From NCBI GenBank assembly GCA_032191485.1, contig JAVDOI010000001.1, forward strand, positions 35,941,885 through 36,005,884: a stretch of DNA of 64,000 nucleotides, written 5' to 3'. This document shows, piece by piece, positions 36,844 through 51,059 of this stretch (its first letter is position 1; every line of letters starts with the position of its first letter). A program made the translations under genes and the position numbers. This DNA comes from Leptoclinus maculatus (taxonomy: Eukaryota > Chordata > Actinopteri > Perciformes > Stichaeidae). The notes below the pieces were generated by a model. That model saw only the letters and a program-made list of their open reading frames with translations. It did not search any database and had not been told where the DNA came from.

Positions 36844-39800
36844 CTGAGGGAGAGAGACAAAGACACATAGAGAGGAGGCTATTAGTGCATTTAATATCAC
36901 AATTACACCTGAGCTTTTAAGTCTCAATCCACTGTCAAAACCTCACAAAAGTCTATGTTGGAGTTAGAGTACGTATCGTGACAAAACGCCCCTTCTAGGG
37001 AACATGTAGGTATAATAAGGAGCAATGCCTTGTAATGTGCCTTCCTTCCTTCCCCCATTCGTCCTTGTCATCTAGCATCTGTCATCAGTAGGACACAAAG
37101 AGTAATGCAACATGAGTGCCAGGGAAATGACATAGAGCCACTGAAACGGCTTCATGCTCATGTTGCTTCATGTATCAATAGGAGATCCGCACATGTCAGG
37201 GAGAGATAATATCATGGTGCCAGAAGCCACGCAATTACCAGCTTCCGTTTTCTCTCTTCTATCTCATAAATCCTTGAACAACTTTGTTCCCGTCTTGCTC
37301 CCGACAGATGAAAACTTCTTCCACCGCCGTCTATTCCTCATCTCTCCCTCTTTGAATTACTGCTTCTCAAAGATGCCGCTCATTCAGACGTCTGACAACT
37401 TATCTGCCAAGTGATTCAAAATGCAATGGCACGTTGGCAAAACAATGTCTGCAAACAATGAGCTCATAACTGTGCTACATCCTCTTTCTCAGCAATACAG
37501 GAGATTTTAGTTTATCTCTCCCTGAAAAATTAATCTGATGGTTCTTTCTTCCCTTTATCCCTCCATTTCACTTTTCATCCCTGCATGAGCATGTTCTACA
37601 TTTCAACTTTGTTTTGGGGGGGCCAACAAACAGAGGAAGTGGATTAGCTAAGCCGATTTAATCATCCCTATCCATCCTCTGCCTTCACATTTTATTAACT
37701 TCCTCTCTTCGTCTCCTTCGGGTGTATTATGCATCTTCTAAAGAAAGTTCTGTACACTGTTATTCTCTGGTCACATTGCTTTTCCTCCATGTTTTCAGTG
37801 ACACAAAAGATCAATACATATATCAAAAAGCTCACAAACATTTCTAACATACCTTTTATTATATGGCATTATTGTTATGGGTTAAAACAATGTTGTATGT
37901 TGTTCCCCATCTGTCTAGCTCCCCTCACTTTTATCTCTACTATTACCTACTACCTACTAAAGGCACATAATGCTCAACAATACTAAAACAGAAACATCTG
38001 TGCAAACTGCTTTTTTTGTTGTCTTTTAAAATGAGAAAAAGGATGAATAGAAAGGAAAATCTAAAACCAAGGTTACTTGAAGAATATATTCAAATTCACT
38101 GCTTGAGGCACATGGCATTGAATACATATCATTTATCAGAGCGGTTTAGAAAGGAAATTCATGTTGTTCATAAAAGAACTAACTGCAAGGCGGGTTGGTA
38201 CAACATTACACTGAATCTATCCTTGTGTGTCTCCAACAGGCTCATCCTTACATTCATGCAGAGGTTTGTATCATAGCATTTAGCGATTTGAATGCCTCCG
38301 ATGTTTAAAGTATCAGCTCCTTTTTACCCACCAGCCTCACCTAAATTAAATTATATTCGCCCGTTTGATAAGGTATCTGATTTTTTTCTGAAATATTAAA
38401 CATGGCAGAATATGCTGGCAATTAAGATCACAGGGTTGAATTTGTTCTTGCTCTGAGCCTTCCAGTCAGGCAGCAGAGAATGTGTTGTGGTAACATCACT
38501 TTCAAAAGTGTTTCAGTTCTTAACAGATAAGTGGTCTCAATCTTGACAAACCAGCGTTTCCTTGCAAATTTAGAGGAACACATATAGAGAAAACCCAAAG
38601 ATACATCTGTCGAAACAGCAAAATAAGCTGAAATACTCTCCAGCTGGAGGGAACACAAGCATAGAAAAGAAAAATGAGACCTCCGTGTTTTTCACTTGGT
38701 GGGGTTTCATCAGCAAGTGGAGTTCATGATTTCAGGCGCTAACCCATTAGAAAAGGGATTTCTCTTCCCAAGGTAATACATAATAACATACATGAAATAC
38801 CAGAGTTTACCAGGCAAATTATGATTGATAATGATAAAATCAAAGAGTTTTGTTACTTTTGTATATTGCATTCTGTTGCCTCTCTATGCAATAGTTTGCA
38901 TTGCTGCTGCTGGTGGAACGCACCTTTCCTGCACAGGATTCAAATAACGTGGCCAAGTTTAAGGGACTCAAAAGATGCATGCACTAATGAGATCTACAGT
39001 TTAACTTTGTGTTGGTGCACTTTAAACAATACACTTTTGTTGCATACCTGACAGAAAAGGTGTGCTTGGTGCCCTGAATGCTGGATACACAGGCCATTTC
39101 AAAAGGAGCTCTGGGGCCTGCATTATAAAGACCACAGGTGTTACCAAGTCAACAAATCCTAAAGATTACAACTTTAAAATAAAAACCGCAAGTAGCAATT
39201 TTTCTAGTGACGATCAGCAGGCACAACCTTGTTTGCGAGTTGAGGAAGTTTCTTCTCTGCTAAAGTATTCAATAGGACCAAAGTTCAGCACCATGGACAG
39301 CATCCATCCCCACTGTCCTTCAGACCCGCAGGCTAAAGTAAGATCTGTACACCTACCTGGTGGGCAAACTGGGCAGAGCTGGTACAAGTGGAGCTCAGGA
39401 GAAAGTTTGTTGGCCAGTTTCATCATTCAGGTTTTATTGTACATATATATAAAACAAATATCAAGTCAACTGCAATATCTGGTTCCTGAATTCGTATCAC
39501 CCGGGAAAGCCCTCTTTGAATCTTGACACAAAGATGATTGCGTGTATGTTTTCAGGGGAATGTTTCCTGTCACAAAGAGAGGCCAACAACCCTCCATATG
39601 GGGGTATTCTCAGTACACTTGTGAATCTCAGGACATTGTTTGCAGATTCCTGTGCACATTCACAAATCGCACAAACAGATTGAGGTACATTTTCACAGCT
39701 CTCCACACACATTTGCAAAAAATATTGCAACTGCAACACCCCCATACCTAACAGAGAGAGAAACCTTCTTTAGAATCGCATCCGCTGTCTTACCTTGTGG

Positions 39801-41729
39801 TTCAGCTCTCACTTTACTATGATGGTCGGATACAACACTCGTATTATCTCAGCTGCTGCGCCCCAGTGGCAATCTGTATGATCTCTTTTACCCTCACTTG
39901 AGAACACCATCTTTGCCAAGGAGTGAGTGAGTGCACTCTAAAATCCACTACCCACTGTGACCTCTCTCACAAAATGACCAACTGAGCATCTGTTGCAGTA
40001 ACTGGCCCCATGTACTAATGTCTAAATGTACTAATCATCGCTGACCAACAATCTGAGCTTATAAAGTACTTTTAGGTTCATTAGAAAAACTATTACATTT
40101 GCTATTACTGTTTGTTTTTTGTTGGGCTGTTGTTTCCCATGTGTCTAACTGATAAAGTTTATCATCTAAAAGCCATTACTGTATTTCCAGTGAACTTATA
40201 ATAATAAAATATGTATGAACAAATTCACAGAGATAGATGGTCCACTTCAAAAGAAACAGCAAATGGACATGTTAACATTAACAATTCATGACAGGGTGAG
40301 GAGCTCAGTGAACCAAAAGGACCTCTTTGTTGAGCAACTGCTCCTCCACTTTGAGGAGAGCCAGCTGTGGTTGTTCAGACACCTGGGAACAATACCTTTC
40401 TTGAAGTAGTAGTGGCCTCAACTGACTGCAGGGAGACCAGAGGACAGGACATGATTAACATCTCCCATCTGAATGCATGACGCTGCTCCTCGGCCAGCCC
40501 AGTTCATTTGGAGGTAAATATGATGTATAGATTAAGCAGCTGAGTAGCCTCATCAATGTTGCTTCAGTCCAGCTGCTGTGGCTTTTGATTTGAGCCTTTG
40601 GTTTCCAGCTCTGATGACAATGTTTGTGTATATTTACTTCCAGAGATTGCCTCTGATTTCACACGTTATTTATTGTGTTTAGTATAATCTCTTACAGTAG
40701 ATACACACAAGGCATTGTTTTACACGTCAACCCCAACTCACGGTCCACTTACTAACTTTTTCCAGAACTGCCAACCACACATGCAAGCTCATTGGCTGTT
40801 ATAGTATGGTTTAGCAAACTCCGTCTGCTGATGAAAACTATGTGAGATGGTTTAAAGCTCAAAATAAAGCGAGTCAAAAATGAATTTTGATGCTATTTTA
40901 GAATAATCTAATCTCTAAATGGGCAATGTGCAATATCTGGCCAGAATTTTAGATGTTTGTATTTATGAAAGCTAAAGTCCCAGTGTAAGAGTAAGAGATT
41001 AAAACAAGTAAGTTCCTAATAAGGTTGGATGAAAATGATTCAGTAAGGCAATTCAAATCAAGTTAATTTAGTTTAAGAAAGAAAGAAAAAATGGTTTACT
41101 GAGATTAAGATTAATTTAAAGCAGGGCAAGGTAGGATGTAAATAATTGAATATGTTGTTAAAATAAACATCAACAATATTGAACAGTGAGGTAAACTAAA
41201 TAAAAAAATAAAAAAAGATGGTGCCTTTAGTTTCAGCTAAATTGTTTGATTGGTTACTATAGGTATCAGTCAGGAAATGCCGTCTTGGTAACAGCGGTAA
41301 CAATTACTGGGTCAACCTAAGGGGTCATGGAGATAACCATCCATCAAAAAAGGGAGACATGTTGGGAGAAGGAGAGGACACAATAAGGAAGTTTTGGCTG
41401 AACAGGAGAGCAAATGGCATGAGATATGAGCGTTTTGTGCAAGAGTGGTAGGGCCTGATAGACCTGTCTGGGAATACAAAAATCAGTGTGTTGAGTTATT
41501 TTAGATAAAGCACAGGAAGAAGACTGAAGATTGAACCAGTGAAAACTATAGTTATGGACCATAATCATGTATTCAGATGTTGGATCAAAGGACCCACAAA
41601 CAACAGCGTCTACAGTCGCTATATGTCTAGTTAACATCTGATTGTCATTGTTTGAATGTTATACTGTTGAATTGTTTTCCATACTTAACAGGTTAGCTGC
41701 AATCATTTATTCAGGATCTGTTTTCTTTT

Positions 41730-42230
41730 TATCTTGCTTATTAACTCAAGAATGGTTAGGCAAAGGAAAAAGATCCCGTTCACGTGGGTCCCAGCACATT
41801 CAGGTATCCTTGAAAATGAAAGAGCAGACACGTTGGCAAAAGAAGCAGTCAAAAAAGGAATTGTTGAAATTATCAAAGTCAGAGGGAAAAGGCACAGTAT
41901 GTGGGGAAAGATAAATCAACAGTGGCAGAAGCATTGGGATAATGCAATCAAAGGGAGACATTTACACTCAATCCAAAACAGAGTTAAAAAAAAAGGGGAA
42001 CAAAACAGAATTGGACTCAGCCACCATAACGGTACACCTTTCATCATAGGAAAACCACAAGTCTTTGTGATCTTTGTCATGAGGCTGAGACAGTTGAGCA
42101 TATCATGCAGGTCATTTATACAGGAAAGACATAAACGATGACACAATTACGGAAAATAGGGCTGGTAGGACAATATTAAACATAAGCAATATTAGAGCGT
42201 AACAAGTGTCCAAGGGAGGAACTGGTTATA
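41730..42230 (+). mobile_element. I-clade-like LINE fragment with RNase H domain
   Basis: The plus strand reads KIPFTWVPAHSGILENERAD then TLAKEAVKKG, the end of an RNase H domain (WVPAH.G...NE.AD.LAKEA). It continues into WQKHWDNAIKGRHLHSIQNR and a degraded region like the usual R.GH...N.T.F.IGK...C..C.E.ETVEH block. Frameshifts occur after about 42000 (the Cys/His region is split between frames). The 5' part is missing. It is antisense to syt7. Confidence 0.75.
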
Positions 42231-42289
42231 TAGTTTTTAAGCTGTATTTTAGATATGACTAAACAGAAGCACTAATAATCGGTTCAAAG

Positions 42290-42960
42290 GCTCAGAGACA
42301 GAAACTGGAGTCAACCCAAGCCGAGAAGCAAGAAATCTGGGGGTGATTTTTGGCAGATGTTAACTTCAAGGCACACTAGTCACATATCACAAAAACAGCA
42401 TTTTATCATTTGAAGAACATCTCTGAAGTGAGGCCAATTCTCTCTCTGAGCAACACAGAGAGACTGATGCATGCTCCTATAAAAGGCTAACCTATTGCAA
42501 TGCTCTCCTTTCGGTCAAAGAATACAATAAGTCAGCAATAAATAATTCAGAATTCTGCCACCCGAGTATTAACTGGGATCAAAAGGAGAGCACTTACTAT
42601 CTATTTTAAAACCTTTACACAGGTTACCTGTTAGTTTTCATATTGATTTTAAAGTTATTTAATTAGTTTATAAGGCACTACATGGGCTTGCACCAGACAA
42701 CCTTTCAGAAATGCTTTTAGTTTATGAACCAGTAAGACCCCTCAGATCCTCTGGTTCTTCTCTTTTAGCTGTTTCACAAAGCAGAACAAAAACATTTGGT
42801 GATGCTGCTTTTAGTCGTTTTGCTCTAAGCCTTTGGAACAGCCTTCCAGAGGATTGATGTCACTGAACATATAGATATTTTTATACCATTAAGTCTGGCT
42901 TTCATGTAGTGTATAATTTTATGTTTATTAAAATATTGTTGCTTATTATTTAGTCTGATT
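42290..42960 (+). mobile_element. L2/Rex-like LINE fragment
   Basis: Broken plus-strand frames contain ARNLGVIF, ADVNFKAH-like, HLKNISEVRPILSLSNTERL, YKALHGLAPDNLSEMLLVYE, then PVRPLRSSGSSLLAV and FGDAAFSRFALSLWNSLPED. This is the typical carboxyl part of an abundant fish LINE. A frame break near 42470-42650 and the lost 5' half make it a fossil. It sits between the RNase H fragment and a GAAGAAG-type tail that may belong to the RNase H element. Confidence 0.75.
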
Positions 42961-43184
42961 ATATACATTGTCTTATGTGTTTTTATGATATGGTTTTAGT
43001 ATTCATAAATATTTTATTTCTTATTTTATTTCACTCTAAATCTAATTTATTAGCATTTTACTTTTTTACTAAGATCAATTTATTCTATGTTGTGTTTTAT
43101 TTTTATTTTCTTGACTAAATTTGGTGCGCATTAGTCTCTCCATTTTCATCTGTTTTAAACATCCTGTCTTTTTTTGTGTCAATC

Positions 43185-43375
43185 CATTTGTAGATTGTAG
43201 ATTAGAATAGATTATAAAAAGAATGGATACTAAGGTACAATAAAACCTGAAGGTGGTACAGTGCAACATCATGGATGACAACTGCCGTAAACCTCAAAGA
43301 AGGATAACAAGAAGAAATCCGTGCCACTAGTGGTAATTGGTCATAGGTCAGGATGACCTAGAAGAAGAAACAGCG
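43185..43375 (+). mobile_element. Probable 3' tail of the interrupted LINE
   Basis: The sequence ggatgacaactgccgtaaac followed by ctcaaagaaggataacaag resembles the ...AACTGCCGTAAAACC.AAAGAAGAAGAAG ends of fish I-like LINEs. It is placed about 1 kb downstream of the RNase H fragment. This would fit a single element split by the L2/Rex-like copy. The assignment is tentative. Confidence 0.4.
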
Positions 43376-43984
43376 GCAGACATGCAGATCCATTAAAAAA
43401 GAGAGCAAGGTCGAGAAAATGGAGAAAAAAATGTTGCAGTGGTGAAGACACCAACACCCACTTTTCTCCTTTTAAGCTTGGCTAATTAGCCTCAACGTAA
43501 GCGTCTGTGTGCGTGTTTGCACAAGCCTGAATTGTGTGAGTAACTAAAATCGCGTAGCAGTGAGCCACTAAGCTAGCGGAAGCAACCATGCCAACTGCTC
43601 AGCAATAGCGTGCTAATTCAGTGTATGCAGTTTCTTTAAGTTAGCTTGTTTGACTGGTGAATTAGTGAACGCTTCGCTTTAATGTCGAAGTCTGTTCCCT
43701 GTCGAAAAGTGTTTCCCTTCTGTTGAAGTGATACCAGCGGTGGATTCAAGGTCAGACGTCAGACCCCAGGGTGACCGGGAAAGCTGTGTGGGTCCTCTAC
43801 GGTCCTCAGATGAAGACATCTGGCTGTTCAGATGCTACAAGGTTGGATAACGCCATTGCTGACCGGAAAGGCCTGTTGGTGTGCGTTCTGACGAGGATTT
43901 ATGGAGCAAAATGAATAAGCTAGATCTATAAAGAACTGTGTGCTCATGTAAACAATGTTGTGCTCTTTTCTAACAGTAGAACAT

Positions 43985-44130
43985 AATTAATTACATTTTG
44001 GCTACTCAAGTACTGAATTTCAGTACAATTTTGTACAATTTTTGTACAATTTTGTACTTGAGTATTTCCATTTTATGGAACTTTATACTTCTAGTCCACT
44101 ACATCTCAAAGATCTTTTAACTTTACTACA
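43985..44130. repeat. Fish interspersed repeat fragment
   Basis: Contains a triplicated TTTTGTACAATT-like word and the phrase tacttgagtatttccatttt, then atggaactttatacttctag, which has the look of an abundant teleost repeat. Class unknown. Confidence 0.45.
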
Positions 44131-44849
44131 TTTATTTGACAACATTAATTCAAATATAACAAATATAAAATCAACTACTAAACTATGGATTCTCTCTTTC
44201 TTTTTTTATTTTGCCGTGTTTGCTTGTGGGCGTCAGCTTTTGGGCCGTGGATGTGAAGCCTCCAGCCAATAACAGTGCGCAGGTGAGGTCAGGGCTTTAT
44301 CAGAACGTAGCAACCAGGTCACGTTGCTGTCTCCGTCTCTCTCTTCTGCTCTCTGTCTGTGTCAATGATGAATAATGAGCTGCAGGTCTGTGTGTCAGTT
44401 TGACCCAGAGCACGGTTGAGGCACACGGGCATACAGGCAGAGCAGACACGCCACAAGCTCGAGCTGACAGGATTTGTGTTCGCTTCAGCTGCATTCATTC
44501 AAAATCCGGCAAAGGCGCACCTTCTCGCAGGGTTATGCAGAGGTGCGGGTTGCTTTTATTTGTGCTTTAGATCGTAACCGCTGTGGAACAATCAATGCTG
44601 CATGAATACCTTTTACATCAAGCTCTATTTATCACTTTTCTGCCATGATAGCGAGCTAGACGACTTTGTCAATTCACTCAAGACAATATTTAAGTTTATC
44701 CCGATAATGGGAGCTGTGCTGTGTTTGGTATCATACTCTGGACCAGCCATAGCTCCAAGTGTAAATGAGAGACTCTTTGAGTACTGCTCCTATCACTCAA
44801 ACTCTCTCTCTCTCTCTTGTTCTCTCTATGTTTTATAATGTTCTTTTTT

Positions 44850-44995
44850 GCAATAGTGTCAGTATTATTCCTTTTACACTCAACATGTTTATATTTTTAT
44901 TCTATTGTGTTTTGCTATTATTCTGTTGTAAACTGTTAAACTCTGGCACAAGAATTTCCTTCTAGATTAATAAAGTTCTATCTTATCTTATATAT
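44850..44995 (+). mobile_element. LINE 3' tail with ATCTT repeats
   Basis: The end cacaagaatttccttctaga, then ttaataaagttctatcttatcttat, matches the 3' terminus of Rex1/L2-type fish LINEs (ATTTCC..C.GGATTAATAAAGTTCTATCTTATCTTATC). It is related in layout to the tail at 4200-4251. No coding part is recognised upstream. It is antisense to syt7. Confidence 0.65.
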
Positions 44996-47739
44996 TTTGG
45001 AGTATCTATATATATATAGTCTAAGATCATTTATTTAATAATCACTCAAAATAATGCACAGACTATTTCATATTTAATTACAGTCAGAATTGTAGTGCCG
45101 TTCTCCATTTTCTCTTATTAATTGTTATTCTTGTCGACCATCTTCCTACTTGCAGTCTCTCTGCCAAGACATTATTTTCACTTGTGGTAATTATATAATT
45201 AGTAACACAATTGAACTGCTCATCTGTAAAACAGCATTCATAAAACTACTTTTGTCTCTCTTCCTCTCTCCCCACATGCATCTCCCTCTCTCACCCCCAG
45301 TCCCACGCCTCTTATTCAAAATGTTGCATCAATTTACACACAGGATAACACTCAAGTACTATATAGTCAGGTTTCAAGTTACTAGGAGATTTTAACTGGT
45401 TATGAAATGGTCTCAATTTAATATTGATGCCTCTATGTGACCTCGAGACCATAAGCGAGAAGATTGGCTATTTCTACACAGTTATTCTTAATGCCTGTCC
45501 CCGGGTCTGTTTCCCCGCAATATCAGATGAAACGGTTCACAGCACGCAGACAGCCTTTGTTTACATTTTTATATTGGCCCTTTTAAAGGTATTTCAACGG
45601 GTAAAAGCACTCTCAACAACCTTTCAGTGACCAAACGACAATCACTTTTTTGTAATTGCAAAGTACATTTTATTGGTTGTATTGTCCATTTAAAGGTAAT
45701 TTCACAGGTGACTGGGTGGGCTATAGGCTAATCTTTAAAATATAATCATCAGGAGTAAGACACAGCCTTTCAGTAATACAGTTCTATCAACACGCACAGC
45801 TTTACATAAAGCCTTTTTAGCAAGAAGAAAGATGAGATGTGAGATGTTTTTCTTGCCCAAATAGCCAGACTTGTGTATAAATTTATAAAATCAAAAGGGA
45901 TTAGACAATTGGACACAAACAACTCTAAATGTTATCCTTTTACTTTGTTATTGTCATCATAGGGGTTCATTTTATTAAAAAAAACACACAATTTAAATGA
46001 TTAATCGCATGAAATTCGTGATTTTTATTTCAATATTTTCTTTGATTAAACATTTTCTATAGTATAAACTGCTTAGAGGTAGTGTAAGAAAGTTAAACAG
46101 GTCATAATTCCCTCACTTGAATCTATTTTATATTGCAGTGAAAACATCCCCTTCAAAGAACTGTATTTATTCAAGTCTGTTTACAATTGAACACATCACC
46201 ATAATGTTTCAATTTGCCTTCACTTAATACAAGTTTTTACTGTTTGGAGCTTGAATGCACCATAATGTAACTCATGTGATCTAATCCCAACAGCACAAGT
46301 TAAACATTGTGAAGAGCAGATGTATGGAGAGAGTGCTTGCCTTTTCTAAATGACAATTTGACGCTAAATGACCTCCACAACAAATGTCCAAAAGGATTCT
46401 AGCATTGAAGTTATGCAGAATGGTGGAGACAACATTTCGATGTAACTTTACTCCCTGTGTACAATGTTAGTATTACAGATAGAAAGAGATTATGAAAATA
46501 AGACCACGGTGTAATAAACTGTAATTATCCTTTATGGCTCACCTTCTCTCTCAAACAATTCCCCCTCTGGCCTTCCTAATTCAGTCCATGCTCTCTTCTC
46601 TTGTGGGCAGCAGTGTCTCTCTCTGTTAAAAATGCCCCTCTGTGTCTCCCCTCTTCCACCTGCTGTGCTTATCTGTTTGTGCTCTGTTCACTCAGCCCCT
46701 GGTGTTAGCGACTGGCACGACACAGAGAATAAGCACTATTAGTCACCGGAGACCTCCGGAGGAGCATCTCTTGCCGTAGGTCAGAACAACATGGAGAGGG
46801 CCGCCACCACGGGAAGTGACCCTTGACTGGCACAACAGACGCACTGCCAGCAGGGAGGCCGCCAGTGGGAGGAACATGGGCTTCCAATTATACAGGAAAC
46901 CAAATGGGAATGACAAAGAAGAGCATGTCTCTGTTGAGAGGACTACGGCTGTATCGAAGCTCTGCATTGCTTCGTGTCTCTGTTTTTTTGTACTTTGCGT
47001 TGCACGGATTGAAACATTAATGTTAGTTTTTAAGACTATTTGGCAAGTTATTGAATAGTACAACCAAAAACTAAAACCAAACTGAGCTACAAGGTAACAA
47101 AACTCCACACCAAATTCTGTTATCAAATTAAGCACTTCAATGTTTCTTTTATTATTACTTATTTACCAGTCAAAATTAGACAAAATCCACATGAACAACT
47201 TTTCACATTGGCATAAATTAGATCCACCTAAAAGCACTTATTTGAAAATATAATACGTCACTTTTAAAGCTGGTTTGCCTGTCGCACTATTGGTGACGCA
47301 GATGGTGAGGTGGTGAATTGAAGCCAGACTGTAATTACATGTAGAATGATGTCTCTCACATTTAATTTAACTTCATATCACACGCTACTTTGCACTTAAA
47401 TATTGTCTTTATCATAAACAGTCAAACCAGCAGTGTTTTTTGTGCTTGTACTAGTGTACACAACTGTAAGCACATTTCAATTGTTAAAGATATAAACCAA
47501 CTCAAACCTCAAATCTGAATTCGCTCAATATTTTATGAGCGCTGTTTGCACCCCGGGACACAGAGGAGACACCAACCTACCAACACTCGTGGTCAGCTGT
47601 GAAGATAACCTTGAATAGAACTGCAGAACAGAGCCGTTTGTGAGTACACAACGTTATTGATTAATGTATGGTTCATTCCATAGTGACAGCTACAGCATAC
47701 TGTACACAGACAAACTGTAAACAGCTATCTGATGCGAGT

Positions 47740-48096
47740 ATCAAAGAGTCAGCGCGGTGACTGTCACCCACCTTCTCCCGTCACCTCGCCAGGCAAATCT
47801 TCAAAACCTGCACCGTAAAGACCCAGTAATCAGCAGCTCATTTTTATAAACCAACATTGATTAAGTGCTAGTTTGCATTGAGCATTTATGGTTGAATGTG
47901 GGCGTGTAGAGGGCGGGATGTGAGGCAGAACCAGCTGCGCTCATCTACAGGTTGATTGGGGATTTATAAAAGGGAATTGTGCACTGGCAGGCGCACACAA
48001 GGTTTTATAAATCTGAATATTCTTTGGCGTACGTGCATTTCCTCCTTTGAACGTATGTAGTGTGGATCCTACGCACTGGTTTATAAATGAGACCCC
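47740..48096. mobile_element. PIF/Harbinger-like MITE fragment
   Basis: The right end, read inward, is GGGGTCTCATTTATAAACCA, followed by AGTGCGTAGGATCCA and GTACG-rich sequence. This is the terminal signature of fish Harbinger-type MITEs. Two more TTTATAAA words lie at about 47955-48010. No matching left end was found, so the copy is truncated or its left end is diverged. The start is approximate. Confidence 0.5.
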
Positions 48097-49749
48097 AGGG
48101 CTTTACCACTTCCACCAAACAATGAAGGCAAAGCAGCATCACAATCTGTCTTAACTGAATAGTCTCCGGTCTCGCTTAGCTGTGATAACACAAAAACATT
48201 CAAATTCGTCAGCACATTACCGTGTCGTTCACAACCGAGCCTTTTTGTAGCTGGTACTGACAACATTATCTTCACTTCACCTGTCTCTCTTCTGCTCCGC
48301 TTTCTGTGTGTGTGGATAGCGCACGAGGCGAAACTCGAGCTTTCAAACGACCAATAACAGACTGCTAAATGGTGGCAATGTCTGGGGGTGTTTGATCTAT
48401 AATCCTGGCTCCTCCCTGACTCTGGCAGCTCGAGATTGCGAGTTTATTGGGTTCATTGTATTGGGGGTTATTTTTAAATGGCAGCAGCGCTGCCCCGCTG
48501 AATGCAGGGCAAACACTGGAGCCATAGAACTGAGACTGATAGAATGTGCACTGTTGCGCGATACTCTCTGTAAAGGCTGATTGGGGAGACATTTTAATTG
48601 TTCATGATCTAATATCGTGACATTACATTATTTATTCCTCTTAAAGTACCAACGGCAGGAGTGAAGAAGAAGGAACAAGCTGCTGCCAAAGAAGTTTGGC
48701 AGGTAGAATAGACAGATGGCTCAATCTTGAATCCCAGCAGGTGTGTGTTTGTCTCACATGTAACCACCTGACTGCCTCATTGGCTGGAGTTCAGTTTTGC
48801 TGAATCTTGCAGTTTCAAGTACAGGGTCGAATAGTCAGGAAGCATTTATTTGTGCTCTAAATAGAAAGAAATGTTTCCCTTTATTTGGCTCCATTTTCTT
48901 TGTCCAACTAGGTGTTTTTGACCACACAGATCTATTCTTTGGTTCCACTCATACATCCCTGAACTCTCTCAGGACTTCTTGTTTCCAGCATCTTTCGCTT
49001 TAAATCTTTGTCCAAAAACATTGGTTGCCTGGGGGCGCTCTCATTCTTTCCACTGCTTTCCCCAAAGTACAGCCTGAAGCATGACATTTTAACAAGCGAG
49101 AGAGAAAAAAATCTATTAGTCCTTGGATATCAAAATAAATGCTTAAGTCGGGATAACTGACTCATCTGAGACGGATTTTGAGGCCTCGGGGTTTTACATG
49201 GTGATTAATCTAGCTATTGAGAGGTTTTAGACCAAATTTATGGTAACCTTAAAACTAAGTGGTTGATACTGGCTATACAATGGCCAACTGTGGTCAGGCT
49301 GAGTGCCGATGGTGTTTCTACACAACAAGAACACCCACTCACTGACATTTATTACTTTGGATCATCCTCCAAAATTGTAAAAAGTAGCCATCACCTCTTT
49401 GCCCAACCAGATCACATGTAGCTTCATCATTTTTCATGATTTGGCCTCATAAACCAAAACTGAACTGCAAAACTTGGCCCAGTTATTCCTGCACAACAAA
49501 ATGTTTTTTTCCTCCTGTTTTTAATGTCAGAGGATGTTTTCTGATCTGTTCCAAAACCCCCAAACGGAATATACTGAATAAATTAAACAGATTTTTTGAA
49601 ACAACAAAGACTCCAAGGTTATACAGGTACAACACAATGACTAAGGGTGCTTCTACACCCAGCCAGATAGGTGTAGTTCAAACTATTGTCCATCTGCCTG
49701 TTTGGTTTATTGAAGCTGGTGTAAAAATGTTCATTCGATCGGGTAGAGA

Positions 49750-50000
49750 CATTTTAAAAATAAGGGTGGAACGAAATATCGATAGGGGAATATATTGTAT
49801 TAATTCGCCTTGTGATACGTTATCAATACATTGACGCCAAATATCAATATTTGTATTTAAGTCCAAGTTGCAGTGTGTATAAAAGAGGCACTAAGCTAAA
49901 ACTCTATGCACTGTGCACACATTGTTGAATCTCAGTTGTCAAATTCTGTGAGACTGACACCACAGTGCAGTGAATAAATGCATAATTTCTGCTTTCTGAC
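49750..50000. mobile_element. Possible hAT-like terminal fragment
   Basis: The sequence agggtggaacgaaatatcga, then ttgtgatacgttatcaatac, resembles an ATCGATA/CGATAC-rich terminal region of fish hAT-like elements. No opposite end or transposase was found. Confidence 0.3.
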
Positions 50001-50972
50001 ATAGTTTTTCTTCTCCAGAAACACTTTTTTTTTTACTCTCAACTAACTTTTCTCCACCTTCCTCCCAGAACTGTCTCAAAATACAACCTAAGCTGAGCCG
50101 AAATGAATGTGGACCGGCCCAAATTTAAAATCTTATTTTTTCTACATTGTCATTCGTTAAAATCATTCAAGGTGACCATCAACATAAATGGTCTCTAAAA
50201 AGCTTTCTTTCAACTCCCATCCCAAATTTGTCCTAAAATTAGGTTTCATACACCCTGATCCTAGGTTTTCTCGGCCCAGGGACGACGGGGCATTCTTAAG
50301 CTCTAGCCCTGGCTCTAATCGTTCCTCCTAGGGGTGTAACGGTTCACAAAAGTCACGGTTCGGTTCGGTACGGTACAGTGGTGTCACGGTTCGGTACGTT
50401 TCGGTACGTTTTCAATACAGTAGAAAACTATAAATGCCAGAGAAACGTACTTGATTTTAAAATATATTTATTCATTAAAACTAACATCATAAAGCTATTC
50501 TTTGACTTTGAACAATGATGGAACTATACCTGAGTGACCCATCTTCTGGGGTGTCTTCTTAGCAACACATAAGCATAAAAAACAAAAACTGCTCCTTAAA
50601 AAATGTAACGTTAATGTAGTATTGTTACTTACATCTTCTCCATCATAATTTTAGTATGAACAATGATGGAACTACACCTAGTGAACGTGGCTCTTCATCT
50701 TACAGTTACTACTTAGAAAGTCCCTCAATTTACTACCAAGTTTTCCTTTTGTTCATTGGGATTTTATTATATATTTTCCATGACAGACAAAGACAGTACA
50801 AGGACCAACCAGTGGGAGGAGGGAGGGCAGGGTTATACTGTTACATTATTTAATGTATGCATTTCTATTTGGACTATTACGTTCAACCGTAGCTTCCATA
50901 GTGTTTTTAATGTTAATTCATTGTTGCAGACACGTCTCACCGGCTCTTAATACGTTCTCTCTCCTTCTCTTC

Positions 50973-51056
50973 TCATTGCTCCGTTACGGAGGCAGCATGT
51001 CCCTGCAGAGCGCCATGAGCGTCCGCTTCAACAGCACCGGCACGCAGCTGCTGGCG
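50973..51056 (+). pseudogene. dcaf5-like WD-repeat gene fragment inside a hAT element
   Basis: Twenty-eight plus-strand codons read SLLRYGGSMSLQSAMSVR, then FNSTGTQLLA, without stops and GC-rich. This matches, from memory, a segment of human DCAF5 (SSLLRYGGNLSLQSAMSVRF, then NSNGTQLLA), a WD-repeat substrate receptor for CUL4-DDB1 ubiquitin ligase. Homology ends at LLA: the expected LRRRLPP is replaced by hAT-derived sequence. Upstream is a pyrimidine-rich run that may be captured intron. The fragment is too short to be functional and is antisense to syt7. It is best read as a piece of a host gene captured by the transposon. The gene assignment rests on memory and should be checked by a search. 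Confidence 0.65.
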
Positions 51057-51059
51057 TGT

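Noticed and set aside
46690..46890. GC-rich patch considered as a possible syt7 first exon or promoter
   Set aside because: No frame encodes an N-terminal peptide like that of SYT7, CpG density is modest, and no donor fits the phase-1 join to the anchor exon.
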